A program made the translations under genes and the position numbers. From Lumnitzera littorea (lineage: Eukaryota > Streptophyta > Magnoliopsida > Myrtales > Combretaceae), in NCBI GenBank assembly GCA_024138015.1, contig JAMXBB010000009.1, positions 87,810,685 through 87,874,684 on the forward strand: a stretch of 64,000 nucleotides of DNA, given 5' to 3'. Shown piece by piece: positions 34,183 to 44,729 of this stretch; within the stretch, counting starts at the first letter, position 1, and every line of letters begins with the position of its first letter. Below the pieces are notes generated by a model. The model saw only the letters and a program-made list of their open reading frames with translations, was not told the DNA's origin and did not search any database.

Positions 34183-34412
34183 TTACTAACCTAGGCCGGA
34201 GCGTCTCTTGGGTACCAGCAGCCTTAAGCTAAGATCGATTTGGAGAACCTGGTCGTGCCTCTTTAGGCTTACTAACTTAGGTGAGAATGTCTCTTGGGGA
34301 CTAGTAACCGTAAGCTAAGATTGATCTGAACAACCTGGTCGTGTCTCTCTAAGCTCACTAACCTAGGCGGGAACGTCTTTCGGGGACTAACAACCTTAAG
34401 TTGAAGTCGATC
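33756..34412 (+). repeat. tandem array, 86-bp unit, about 8 copies
   Basis: Units begin ACTAACCTAGGNNNGAGNGT near 33756, 33842, 33928, 34014, 34100, 34186, 34272 and 34357. Each contains TCTCTTGGGGACTAGTAACC and GAAGAACCTGGTCGTGCC. The period is close to 86 throughout. It lies between integrase and 3' LTR of element D, where Tat/Ogre elements are known to carry tandem repeats. Confidence 0.85.
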
Positions 34413-34700
34413 AAACGTCTTATGGGCTTGCTAAAAGAATTTGGTGAACAGAAGTACCCTATGGGCTCGCTAAAGGAAATTGAGGTGGAGAAGCATTTTA
34501 TGGGCTCACTTGAGAGAACTTGGTGAATAGAAGCGCCTTATGGGCTCGCTTAAAGGATAAAAGTGCCCTATGGGCTCGTTAAAGGAAATTAAGTGCCTTA
34601 TGGGATTGCTAAAAGAACTTTGAAAAGAGACTAAGTTAAGATCATGCCTTTAAAGGTTGGCTAGGCACTAAATGCAGAAGGTGAGTACCTTATGGGTTGG
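34413..34700 (+). repeat. short tandem repeats with TATGGGCTCGCTAAAG core
   Basis: The core GCCTTATGGGCTCGCT recurs at about 34421, 34461, 34494, 34535, 34568 and 34596, and more weakly at 34690. Spacing is uneven (about 30-45 bp). A second repeat type follows directly after the 86-bp array in the 3' region of element D. Confidence 0.7.
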
Positions 34701-35335
34701 CTCAAAAATACTGTTAAGAGTAAAAACTGGTCATAGTCTAAATGCAAATGCAATGTTAAAAAAAAAAAGGTATGTTAACATCATGTGGAAGTACTTACCT
34801 GGTCTTTGTTGATAGCACCCAAACTGTCAAACCTTTTCTTAGAGTCCTATCAAAACTAACCAACTCATTCTTTGATTCTTTATTGTCAACCTACTGATAT
34901 GGAACCTCTTGGACTTTGCTAGCTTTTTTAGAGAAATAATGAAAATTAACTCGATACAGAATGCTACCCACTATTGGGACTTTTATAGATCGAAGCCCTT
35001 ATTCTCTACTGTGAGGTGATTGCTTATCTAGATTTCTCATTTCCTTAAAAAAATAGACAATAGCAACTCCCCGTCAAGGGGGATCAATCCGTAATAAAGT
35101 ATTTTAGAGAGTTTTGTCAATTACCAATATTATGTATCTCATTTTTTAACTTCCCTCGTGTTTCCAATGTATTGGTTTAATTAGATAGGGTAAGGGAACT
35201 GGACCTTTTAGTGGAGAGGGTTGTGATTCCAATGTCGACAATTGCCAAGTATACCAATTTTGCTTGTAGATGATAAAAATTAAACCACAATGACATTCAA
35301 AACGACTAGCATTTTCATGTTCTGAGTAAAAATTT
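34701..35335 (-). other. element D 3' non-coding region
   Basis: No frames with homology. It lies between the integrase C-terminus and the tandem repeats. It includes an A-run near 34758-34768 and the phrase CTCCCCGTCAAGG near 35067. By position it is 3' UTR. Confidence 0.45.
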
Positions 35336-36484
35336 CCATTGACTTCTCATGGATAGTACAATTTTATAGCATCAGTATTTATAAGATCTCTCAATTCTAG
35401 ACCATCTATTTGGAACAAAATTAAAGCCCCTCTTAGTAAAACCTGCTTCACAACATAAGAGCCTCTATAATTAAGAGCAAATTTCCCTTTAGAGTCTTGT
35501 GCATTGGGAGAGCCTTTCTCAACACCATATCACCTATTTTAAACTTCCGAGGTCGTACCCTTTTGTTGAAAGCCTGAGCCATTCTTTATTAGTAACATTG
35601 ATTATGACATAGGGTTGTCAATCTCCTCTCATCAATCAGATTCAATTGCTTGATGCGTTTCTTTACCCAATCAACTTCATCAAATGGGTTTCTAATAGTA
35701 CTCTAAGTGACGAGATCTTAACCTTTACTGGTAATACCACTTTAGTACCGTATACCAAAGAGTAGGGTGTTGTCCTAATCGACGTTTTGATGGAAGTTTG
35801 ATAGGCCATAAGTGTGAATGGCAACATCTCATGCTAGTCTTTATATGTAACATCCTTTTTTTTTTTTCGATAATTCTTTTGAGGTTTTTATTGGCTGCTT
35901 CAACGACTCCATTCATCTGGGGTCAACAAGGAGTAAAGTTCTTGTGAATGATCCTGAACTGTCAGTATAATTCTATCATAAGGTTGTTATTGAGGTTGTG
36001 CCATTGTTAGTGATGATCATTTTTAGAGTCTCGTATTGGGCCAAGATATCTCTCTTGATGAACTTAACCACGACCCCTTGAGTAATGCTTGAGTAAGAGG
36101 AGGCCTCAACCCATTTGTTGAAGTAGTTGATGGTGACTAGTATAAAGCGATGCTCATTGGATGCTTTTGGAGTAATTGGGTCGATGATATATATTCCCCA
36201 CGTTGAGAAAGGCCATGATGTTGAGAGTGTATGTAGTTCTTGAGGCGGGATGTTTATCTTATTTGCATAAACTTGGCATAACTGACAATGCCTAATGTGT
36301 TTGATGCAATTGCTTTCCATTGTTGACCAGTGATATCTTAGCCTCATAATTTTCTTAGCTAACATGTAATTGTTCATGTGAGGGCTGTACACTTCTTCGT
36401 GTACTTCTTTCATCAACATCTTAGCCTCCTTGTTGTCCACACATCTTAAAAGTGTACTGTCAAAAGAACGTCGATATAAAGTGG
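35336..36484 (-). pseudogene. element D integrase remnant
   Basis: 35976-36440 on minus shows the zinc finger (EVHEEVYSPHMNNY then CQLCQ) and the core with IDPITPKASNEHRFILVTIN and YFNKWVEASSYSS. IITNNGTT follows, where the second catalytic Asp is Asn. 35725-35916 gives NGVVEAANKNLKRIIEK with the catalytic Glu. The C-terminal part is readable to about 35340, including AQAFNKRVRPRKFKIGDMVL near 35515-35580 and a conserved LYY end. This pattern is Tat/Ogre-type. Confidence 0.85.
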
Positions 36485-37930
36485 ACTAGTGATAAATGTA
36501 TATTTTAATGTGCAAATTAGATATAATTATTATTGATTTTATAGAAATCATTAAGAATTGGTACTTAAGTATTTTCATTTGGACATTTTAAGTATTAGAG
36601 GATTCAAAGTGGAAATACTATCAATTTAGAGGAGTTTTATGCAAACGAAGAAGCCTGAATCGAGCCACAAGACAATTGGAATTGATTGCAGCCGGCCTTG
36701 GGCTAGCCTACATTGTACACTGGCGGCCTTGGATGTCTACACTATCGGCCTTGTAAGCTACACCATTAGCCTTCATGAAGAGAATGCCATCCGAAGCCAA
36801 CTTTAGTTTTCTCTATAAATACTAATGTGTTCCATAATTTAGACAAAACTTTTCATCTTCTTTAGAGTTAAAGAGTCTTAGAACAGTTAGTAGATAGTTT
36901 TTAAAGAATTCTTCTTTAGAATTTCTTGGATTGTTGAGAAGACTTCGCTTTTGTTATAGACATCAACTTTGGAGTGCAATTAAAGTTTACCCTTTCTAAT
37001 TACAGAATTGGTGATCTTTATTCTATTTATGTTTATGCAATTTTGTGATTTATTCTTACTTTTAATGATGAACTTCTTTGCAATTTTAATTATTATCTGT
37101 GCTTTTGTCTTAATTTCCATGGCTGGCTAAGTTTAGTTGTGGGAATTAATGAAACCTCAGGTAGTTGAGATGATAATTGTATTCATGTTATAGGGTTAAT
37201 AGATATATGGATGATTCATGATTGCAATTTATGTTATAAGGTTAATAGATATATGGATGATTCATGATTGCAATTTCTATGATTTTGATTATAATTGTTA
37301 GAAACACTATTGATACGGGAGTTGATATAAGGTTTGTTAGAAATTCTTGATTAATTTGATTGACTAATATGAGAGTGGCATTAATTGGATTAATGCGATG
37401 TTTTAAGTTAATTATTTACTAAGACATTAGGGATAATTGATTTAAGACATTAGTTAATCATAGCATTGGGAGATGTATGATTGTAATTTAGAGTCTACTA
37501 TTAATTGGAGATATGGGAGTTAATTGATTAATTAGAGGTTTAAGTCCTTAATTTCAAGGCATGATAATTTCACTTGAATGACCGTATAGCTATTAATCTA
37601 TATAATATGATGAAAATTTGATTTGCATAACTAGGGTGGATTTTATTTTTCCTACAATTCTTAATTGACTGCTTAGTTTTAGATATTTTATCATAATTTC
37701 CTTCTTGACAATTTATGGTAATTATTAGATTAGTTAATTCACAATTTAATTTTGATTGCCTGAATATTGATAAGAACTAGTATAGGATTAGTAATTTCTT
37801 AGTCTTTAAGAGATCAACAACCTTACTTGCTTTGTATTACTTGCTTTGTATTACTTGATTTTGACCCAATATACTTGCTGGAGTATTCGTGATTTAATTA
37901 TATATATATATATATAGTTTAAGCGGATCA
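36485..37930 (+). mobile_element. solo LTR-like insertion in element D pol
   Basis: The insertion runs from TGATAAATGTATATT (36490) to TTTAAGCGGATCA (37930) and has a TATA-like box, CTCTATAAATACTAATG, near 36811-36827. AGTGG occurs at 36480-36484 and 37931-37935. Five extra bases (ACTAG) separate the left AGTGG from the TG start. Element D coding sequence continues on both sides in matching order. The family is unclear; the ends recall Athila- or Tat-type LTRs. Confidence 0.65.
37185..37276 (+). repeat. 46-bp tandem duplication
   Basis: Two adjacent 46-bp copies (37185-37230 and 37231-37276) beginning ATGTTATAGGGTTAATAG differ at one base that I can see. It lies within the LTR-like insertion. 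Confidence 0.85.
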
Positions 37931-39205
37931 AGTGGCTGATTAAGAATCGAGTGGCTAATCTCCTAATCATCCTTCTGTCCTTTTTCTCGGCCTCTTCAAG
38001 GTATGTACCTTGTTGTAGGAATATTTTAACATCATGGTACTATAGCTTTTGGTCTTTTGTACCTTCGATTACTAGATAGAAGGCAGACTTATCTTCAATT
38101 TAAATAGTGAGGGGTTGAATCTCGACTCCACTAGATATCTGGATCATAGATGCTAGAGTGGCTAAGGCATCAGCAAATTGATTCTAAGTCCTTGGTACGT
38201 GATTGAAGGTGATTTCTTTGAATTTCTCCATCAATTTCGTCAAGTGTCGGTGATAAGGTACTAGTTTAGGATCCCTCATCTTGTACTCTCCTTGAGCTTA
38301 GCTGATAATGAGTGAAGAGGTCCCATACACTCCTAATTCTTGGATATCTTTATCTAGGGCCATTTTGAGTCCCATGATACATGATTTGTATTCAACAATA
38401 TTATTAGCGTATGGGAAAACAAGTCTTACAGCCATAGGGTATTGAATATCTTTAGGGGATATCGGTATTGCCCCAATTTCACATCCGGACACATTAGTTG
38501 CCCCATCAGAGAACATCTTCCATTTCGGTGGTTCATCCTGTTCTCCTTTATTAGAGCTTCAATTGCTAAGATATCTTCATTAGGGAAATTAACTTGTACC
38601 TCTTGAGGGGTATTATTGGAAGGATTTTCTGCTAATTGATTTGTTAGAGCTTGCCCTTTGACTGAATTCTGATTCACGTACATAATGTCAAACTCTGATA
38701 GTAATATTTGCCACTTTGAGATTCTACTAATTAGGGTCAGTTTGTCTACCAAGTACTTTAAGGAATTATGCTGAGTCAGCTATTCAACTTAGTAGTAGAG
38801 TGTGTATTGTTTGAGCTGATGCATTACCCAGACCAAAGCATAATAAGTTCTTTCAATTTTTGAATATTTATATTCACCTTTAGTAAATTTCTTGCTCAAG
38901 TAGTATATAGCTTGTTCTTTGCCTTCCTTGTCTTTCTGGCCAAGCATACATCCTATGGATTTCGGTAATATTATCAGGTATAGAAATAAAGGCTTCTTAG
39001 GTTTTAGAGCTACTAAATTGGAGGGTTCATTAGGTACTCTTTGATTGTCATAAAGGCTTACTTGCATTCTTTGTTCCAATTGATCTTGGCATTCTTTTTC
39101 AACAATTCCAAGTTTTAGATATCCTAAGGACCTTCAACTTGTTATTGGGAAGGCCTTGGATACACTCAGCAGGGACCATACCTTCGAGTCTTCACCAAAA
39201 GGTTA
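37931..39205 (-). pseudogene. element D RT end, RNase H and second (archaeal-type) RNase H
   Basis: On minus from 39205: KKNAKINWNKECK near 39065-39110, then LILPKSIGCMLGQKDKEG, AIYYLSKKFTKGEYKYS and YALVWVMHQLKQY (38789-39079), which is the normal RNase H. 38426-38752 is the tether with KWQILLSEFDIMYV. 38298-38516 is the second RNase H with FSDGATNVSGCEIGAI and NNIVEYKSCIMGLKMAL. A doubled RNase H marks the Tat/Ogre group. Stops and shifts throughout. Confidence 0.85.
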
Positions 39206-39703
39206 AGAACATCTTCATGCTTTTAGTAAGTCTCGAACTCTTGATCTCCAACCAAACCCATATGAAATGTCCATGTACTTATTTGTTAGGCCTTTGGCCT
39301 GTGTTTTGTTCATATATGTGCAATTAAATTACACATATAGGCTAGATTAGCCTAGGCTAGATTTAAATTTAAGCTCAGATCCAACGGTCTTTTTCTTAAA
39401 TTTATTTATATGAAGAAATCTATTTTATTAAACTACTTTAAAAATTCTAAAATTCCTTATTTTTTCATTTTTTTTATTTTTTTGTGGCTTTTCAATTTTT
39501 CTAATTTTTTGCATTTTTTCCAAAATTTCTTATTTTTTTTGTGCTTTTTCTATTTTTCTATTTTTTGATATTTTTCTAAACTTCTTATTTTTTGGATTTT
39601 CTTTAATTTTCAATTTTTTTTTGTATTTTCCTAAATTAGGACCCTTTAACCTATTCTAAAAATTTTGAAAAATAAAAAAGAGGGGAAAAATGAGGTGTTT
39701 ACA
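39206..39703 (-). repeat. element D 5' LTR remnant
   Basis: Direct repeat of 32665-33152. It shares TTTGTGGCTTTTCAATTTTT and TTAAATTTATTTATAT. On minus it begins TGTAAACACCTCATTTTT at 39703, the expected LTR start. It joins RT sequence abruptly near 39205, so most of the LTR, the primer site, gag and protease are deleted. The matching hairpin lies at 39311-39341. Confidence 0.75.
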
Positions 39704-39949
39704 ACTACATTACCTAGCTATATGTATTATTCACTTGATTGGTGATTATTGTGGCTTTTTGCATTCAAATTAGCCTCTATGTGTGTTTCTACACCATTAA
39801 TCCATGCATCATTCTCCCTTCCCTTTTCTTTTTAAATTGTGAAACTAACATTTTCTCATTATGCATAACCTACAGTTATCGTACTTGGGTCGTACATGAC
39901 CTTAATTCGATGATCATAATAAAGCCAATTGCAATTTGTAATGTGAATT
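39704..39949. other. short non-coding stretch
   Basis: AT-rich sequence between the LTR start of element D and the degenerate minisatellite. No homology seen. Confidence 0.35.
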
Positions 39950-41560
39950 GAACATAAGTCATGGGACATAAGGGCATGAGCACATGAGCACATGAGAGCT
40001 GAACGTGAGCCACAAGTGAGTTGAACATGCAAGAACTAAACATAAATCTTGAGACATAAGCACATGAGAGTTGAATGCGAGCCTCATATGTGAGATGAAT
40101 TAAGCATAAGCCTTAAACATTAACACTTGAGAGTCAAATGTAAGCTCGTGAATTAGGTACACATTAAGGGAATCTTTGGACTTAGTTTGAAGTTTTGTTG
40201 AATCATTGTGGTTCGAGTATTAAAGGGTATGATGGAGTAGTATATGTATACTACTTAGATAAAGTTAAAATTGAAATAAGTCGTTATACTTCAACCAGAA
40301 AACATCGAATTTATAGACTCCGCTAGAAGGATTAATTGGAAATATTGATAGATTCTCGCAAAGTCCAAAGAAAAAAAGGAAAAAAAAAAAATAGAATTCT
40401 CATTCCCGGATGTTTGAACATGAGTCTTAAACATAACATGGGCTTCGAACATAACGTAAGCTTTTAATCATGACATGATGCCATCCTTAAACATGATGTA
40501 AGTGAGCCTTAAACACAACGCAACGTGACAATTGAACATGTAAATTGGACATAAGCCTCAAATATGAACTTATCATGATCTTTGAATGTAAGGACATGAG
40601 AAATCAACACGACCCCTTAATCATGAGTAGCCATAAGCTGAACATGTGAAATTGACATAAGACTTCCATATGAGCATAACATATGAATTTGAATGTATGC
40701 TTTGAACCATGAGTGCATAAGAGTTGCGCATAAGTCCCCTAGCTAAGCACACATGAACTATACATAAGTCTTGCACATGAACACAAGAGTTGAACACTTG
40801 AGTCTAACATAACCCCTTTGTCACGAGCACTTGTAAACTTTTGACATGAGCATGCATAAGTTGGCTACGTAAATTAAACATAACACTTTCTGAAATGTGA
40901 GCTAAATATGAGTCTCTTCATGTGAGTCGGACATGAGCATTGGCACATGACATCTTGAGCATGAGTGAACATAAGGGTTGCGCACGAGTCTTGAATATGA
41001 GAGTAAACACGAGTCTTAAACATCATAGTTGAACATGAGTCTTGGCATTTGCGAATGTGAGCCTAGCACATGAATTGGATGAGCCTTAAACACTCGTGAA
41101 CATGATCTTTGAATGTATATAACATAAGCCTTTCGTCATTAGCACTTGTGAGCTTTCGATACGAGCATGCGAGAGATAAACATGTAGATTGAACATATAT
41201 CCCTTGACATGAGCAATTATGACCTAAACTCGTGGATTGAACATATACCCCTTAATATGAGCACTTGTGAGCTGAGTACGTAAATTGAACATTAGTCATC
41301 TGACATGGGCATTTGAGGGCTAAATACATGAAATGACTATAGGTCCTTTGACATGAAGACATACAAGCTAAACATATGGGTTGAATAGGGACCTTGACAC
41401 ATAAGCATACATGTGAGCTATACATATGAATTGAACACGAGTCTTCTAATATGAACGTACATGGGCTTGAGCACATGAAAACACATGAGCTGGAATACAA
41501 GTTCATGTTAGCTTAGCACATGAGTGGAACATGAATCCTTGAACATGCTATTATTAATCT
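39950..41560 (+). repeat. degenerate minisatellite, period near 48 bp
   Basis: About 1.6 kb of loosely repeated sequence built around ACATGAGCACTTGTGAGCT, AACATGTAAATTGAACATA and AGTCCCTTGACATGAGCA. The clearest periodicity is at 41100-41520. Earlier copies are more eroded (GAGCATGAGC, TTGAACATGAG, CTTAAACAT). The open frame at 41252-41506 (minus, Cys/Ser-rich) is a by-product of the repeat. Confidence 0.65.
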
Positions 41561-42540
41561 TGTGTACATATTGCCTGCTGGCATTGTACAAGACAAGAGC
41601 CCTTACATTCATTCACATTATATCCCTTACATGAATACATGTTATATCCAACTCGTATAAGTGAGTGTTGTACTTCCTGAGTGCACATTTTTACTTTCTC
41701 ATTCCTTTGTATTTTGTAGGTGGTCACTTCTTCCTCCTCATCTAAGCATTAGTGACTATGTACAGATGTTGTTACTTCTTTCAAGAATAACTTGTGGGAG
41801 GCAATGTAGCATCATATATGGGTAGTCCCATGTGATGAATAACTCTACTAGTGTTGTCCTTTAGATCAAGCATAGGGGATCTTGTGAACTTGTGTAAGGC
41901 ATCGAATCATCGGAGCATGCATGTATTGAGCGCTGCACATGCATTGAGACTTATGCGAATGCTCACTTCAAGCATCATGAGCATATGCGTGCATTGAGCA
42001 TCACAAACACATGTGTATTGAGCCTTGTAAGCATGCGTACATTAAATATTGCAAGCCCACGTGCATTCTACACCAAGGGTGCATGCACACCAAGCCTTGC
42101 ACATACAAGCACATCAATCGTTGCTTATAATGAATGTTATACGAAGTAAGTGCCATAAGTAACAATCATCACCATGCAAAACAAGCCTCTTCATATGCCA
42201 TATCCATATATAACTTTCCTCCCCTAGTCATTGACATGTAAAGAAGGGATAAGTCAACAAGCCCTAAAGCATCTCGTTCTTTCTTGATACCATAGAAAAC
42301 AAAGTTGTATTGTAGTCTTTTGATTTTTTGAGGATCGTACCTAAAGGGAGAGTATCAACATAACTTCATGACAATACTATTTGCATAGGAGCAATTATAT
42401 AGCTGACCATTTATAACCGTACTTGTTCTTGAAATCTTCTTGATCACACCATCAAAATTCATATTTTTTTGGCATATATAAATTGTAATTGAACACGTAG
42501 AACCAATAATTATGAATCCATTGACCGACATTTTGTGTTC
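41561..42540. other. non-coding, with GCATGCATTGAGC-type repeats
   Basis: At 41895-42120 short repeats of the type CATGCATTGAGCNTTGCAAGC recur irregularly, about every 22-30 bp, and end in CAAGCCTTGCACATACAAGC. The rest shows nothing recognisable. A T-rich stretch ending TATTTTGTAG at about 41720 resembles a 3' splice site but has no support. Confidence 0.45.
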
Positions 42541-42959
42541 TTTTATTTCCTTAGTGCTTTCGTTTGCTTTTTTGGAGGTGTCTTATCATTGTACACATGA
42601 GAGTGATGGCTTTCATTTGATAGTGGCGTAGTAGGAAATAATACAGTAGATTGCTTTGATCCTCTTAACAACTTATAATGTCTTAACAAATAATGAGAGG
42701 AAGATCTTGACTCGGTGGCAACATGACCAAGAATAATGTAGTCATTGTTAAATAATACATTCACTTGAGCTAATGTATACTTTATTCTTAAAGACTTCAT
42801 GTGCTTAGAAGTGATGAATCAACTAAGTAGCAATATTGTTTAGTGCAAAGTAGTAAGATTGCCTTTTTACCTCTTTTTTTTTTCTTTTCTTCTTAGTAGG
42901 GAGCAAAAGCTCGACTTAGTCACGCTGGTGTTAAGTGTCATGAATTTTAGATTTTCGGA
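42541..42959 (-). other. uncharacterised 85-codon open frame region
   Basis: 42543-42800 on minus is an open frame rich in Ser, His and Lys (starts MKSLRIKYTLAQVNVLFNND). I recognise no family. It lies downstream of the element F protease, so it might be a derailed part of that element, but nothing in it matches RT. Confidence 0.2.
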
Positions 42960-43125
42960 TTGATATAACTTTAAGACTACTTAGACTCTTTAATCTAAGG
43001 GGCCTCTTTTAGATATAATTGCAAGACTGCTTAGACTTAATGATCTAAGGGGCCTCGTGTAGAATAAACATAATTGCAAGATTGCTTAGACTCAATAATC
43101 TAAGGGATCTCACATATTATCTCAT
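42960..43125 (+). repeat. three imperfect tandem repeats of 48-58 bp
   Basis: Each unit carries AAGACTGCTTAGACT, then AATCTAAGGGGCCTC, near 42972, 43022 and 43078. The middle and last units share ATAATTGCAAGA. No coding role seen. Confidence 0.65.
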
Positions 43126-43869
43126 GTATCAAGGAAAGACTTTTGCTTCCTAATAATAATATCTAAAAGATCCCCTTCAAGGAGTGCTCAATCATACATA
43201 AGCAACGATAGTGACATTCATTGCTTCGGATCAATGATCCTTTCTCATTAGTCAAGGGGGTATTTCCCACTACTTGACTATTCAACATGGCTTACCAAGG
43301 TATTGCTTAGGTTCAACTGTTAAAATGTTAAAGTGTTCATCAATGGGATTGTCTCCACTAGTAGATTGCAAGAAATATAACATTTAGTTAGCACAAAGGC
43401 TATACATAATCACCATGGTGTGATGTGCGACTAGGAGCTAGTGCTCTTATTGGTTCACAACATATGAGCTAAGTTTATCATCATGCGCTTGGGAGACAAG
43501 GCTCTTACTAACCAATGACGATGCATAGACTATATGTTATGTTTGTTATCATCTTCTTTTAATTAGTCAAGGGGTATCATTGCTCCTACTCAATTGTAAG
43601 TTATCTTGAGAAATTAGTTATATGCACTGAGGAGACTAATCTCTTATTTTGTAGCAACAATAAAAGAAGTATAAACAAACACTTATCACATTCTTGTAAG
43701 GCAATATCAATGATAGAAAAAGAAAGTCCTTTCATCGAGAAGAAGCAACTATTGCCTTGTTAACATATGAAGTATAAAAGAAAATCGAAGTATAATCAAT
43801 GAGGAGATATTCCAGTTATTAGAAGTTTTCACACTTTCTAACTTATATGGTGCTTTCATTAGGTCAACA
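43126..43869. other. non-coding stretch with weak internal similarity
   Basis: Phrases such as TAGTCAAGGGGGTATTTCC (43252) and TAGTCAAGGGGTATCATTGC (43564) recur about 310 bp apart. Similarly, TGCGACTAGGAGCTAGTGCTC resembles TGCGCTTGGGAGACAAGGCTC about 60 bp later. No gene recognised. Confidence 0.35.
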
Positions 43870-43989
43870 AACCATGCGTTTCTTTGTATGCTTGCAACAA
43901 ACCATGCATTCTTTTCTTCTTAAATGCTAGAGTATGAGCTTTTTCCCCTTAGGGTGGTTGTGCCTTGAGGGGTTCCATTAAGGTGTCTC

Positions 43990-44700
43990 CCCTTCATTTA
44001 CATGCTCATTAAAGAACGTTGCCTTAGTGAAATGAAACTCATTACACATGAAGAGTTTCTTTATTGCAGGATTGAGGACATCCTTCCCATTCCAATTACT
44101 TTTCATGCATTGATGCCATGTTGAGGGTAACACATTGTGATCATGCAGCCATGTCCTTCATATGAGGAGATGATAAGATACAAGTGCATCAATCATATGA
44201 AGCCATATGGAGTTGTGGATAGGTTTAACATCGAAATCTACCTTAACACACCCCATTGTCTTCATTGAAGACTCGTAGAAGCTATTTAGCATGATTTGTT
44301 ATCTTACTAAGTGACATATGTTTATTTTTGTAGTCTTGAAAGTAGACATAGGTATAATATTAGAAGATCCATTGTCAACAAATGTCCTCCTAATAGGATG
44401 ACTATGGAGTATGCTTTCCACATATAGAGGGCGGTTGTGATTTAAATTCCCTATACATGTGTCGATACTAGTGAATGTGTACCATCATTCATTAAGACCA
44501 TCCCTTGTATGGGACGTACCATGGCATATTTCTCATATTAATCTTAGACAATTCTTGTAAGTGCGGTTACTACAGCGAATCAAGCATCTTCGTCAAATCT
44601 GAGTAAATCAAAGAAGTTCCTAATGTAGGAAGTCTTTAACAAAGTAAAGACAGCATTATCATCTTCATTTTCTTGAATTTCAAGTCCTTCACCTCTATCT
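43990..44700 (-). pseudogene. element F protease remnant
   Basis: NRPLYVESILHSHPIRRTFV leads into DNGSS at about 44366-44381, a Gypsy aspartic protease active site. Further down, IDALVSYHLLI, a stop, and RTWLHDHNVLPSTWHQCMK match the C-terminal end of this protease family (the usual LLGRxWIH block). At least two stops. Confidence 0.7.
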
Positions 44701-44729
44701 TCATGAGCCTTAGCTAGCAGCATGTCTAT

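Larger units (their letters stand above)
30631..39703 (-). mobile_element. element D, Tat/Ogre-like Ty3/Gypsy remnant
   Basis: On minus: a truncated 5' LTR (39206-39703), a large deletion removing gag, protease and most of RT, then the RT end with RNase H, a second RNase H, integrase, a 3' non-coding region with tandem repeats, and a 2.5-kb 3' LTR (30631-33152). Integrase, the second RNase H and a repeat-bearing 3' region together are characteristic of Tat/Ogre elements. A foreign LTR (36485-37930) splits pol. Confidence 0.75.

Noticed and set aside
33756..34412. Evenly spaced repeats that could suggest a CRISPR array
   Set aside because: The whole 86-bp unit is repeated with no unique spacers, and the setting is a plant retroelement 3' region.
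41252..41506. 84-codon Cys/Ser-rich frame on minus, reminiscent of a small secreted peptide
   Set aside because: It lies in the degenerate 48-bp minisatellite. The regular Cys spacing comes from the repeat, and there is no signal peptide.
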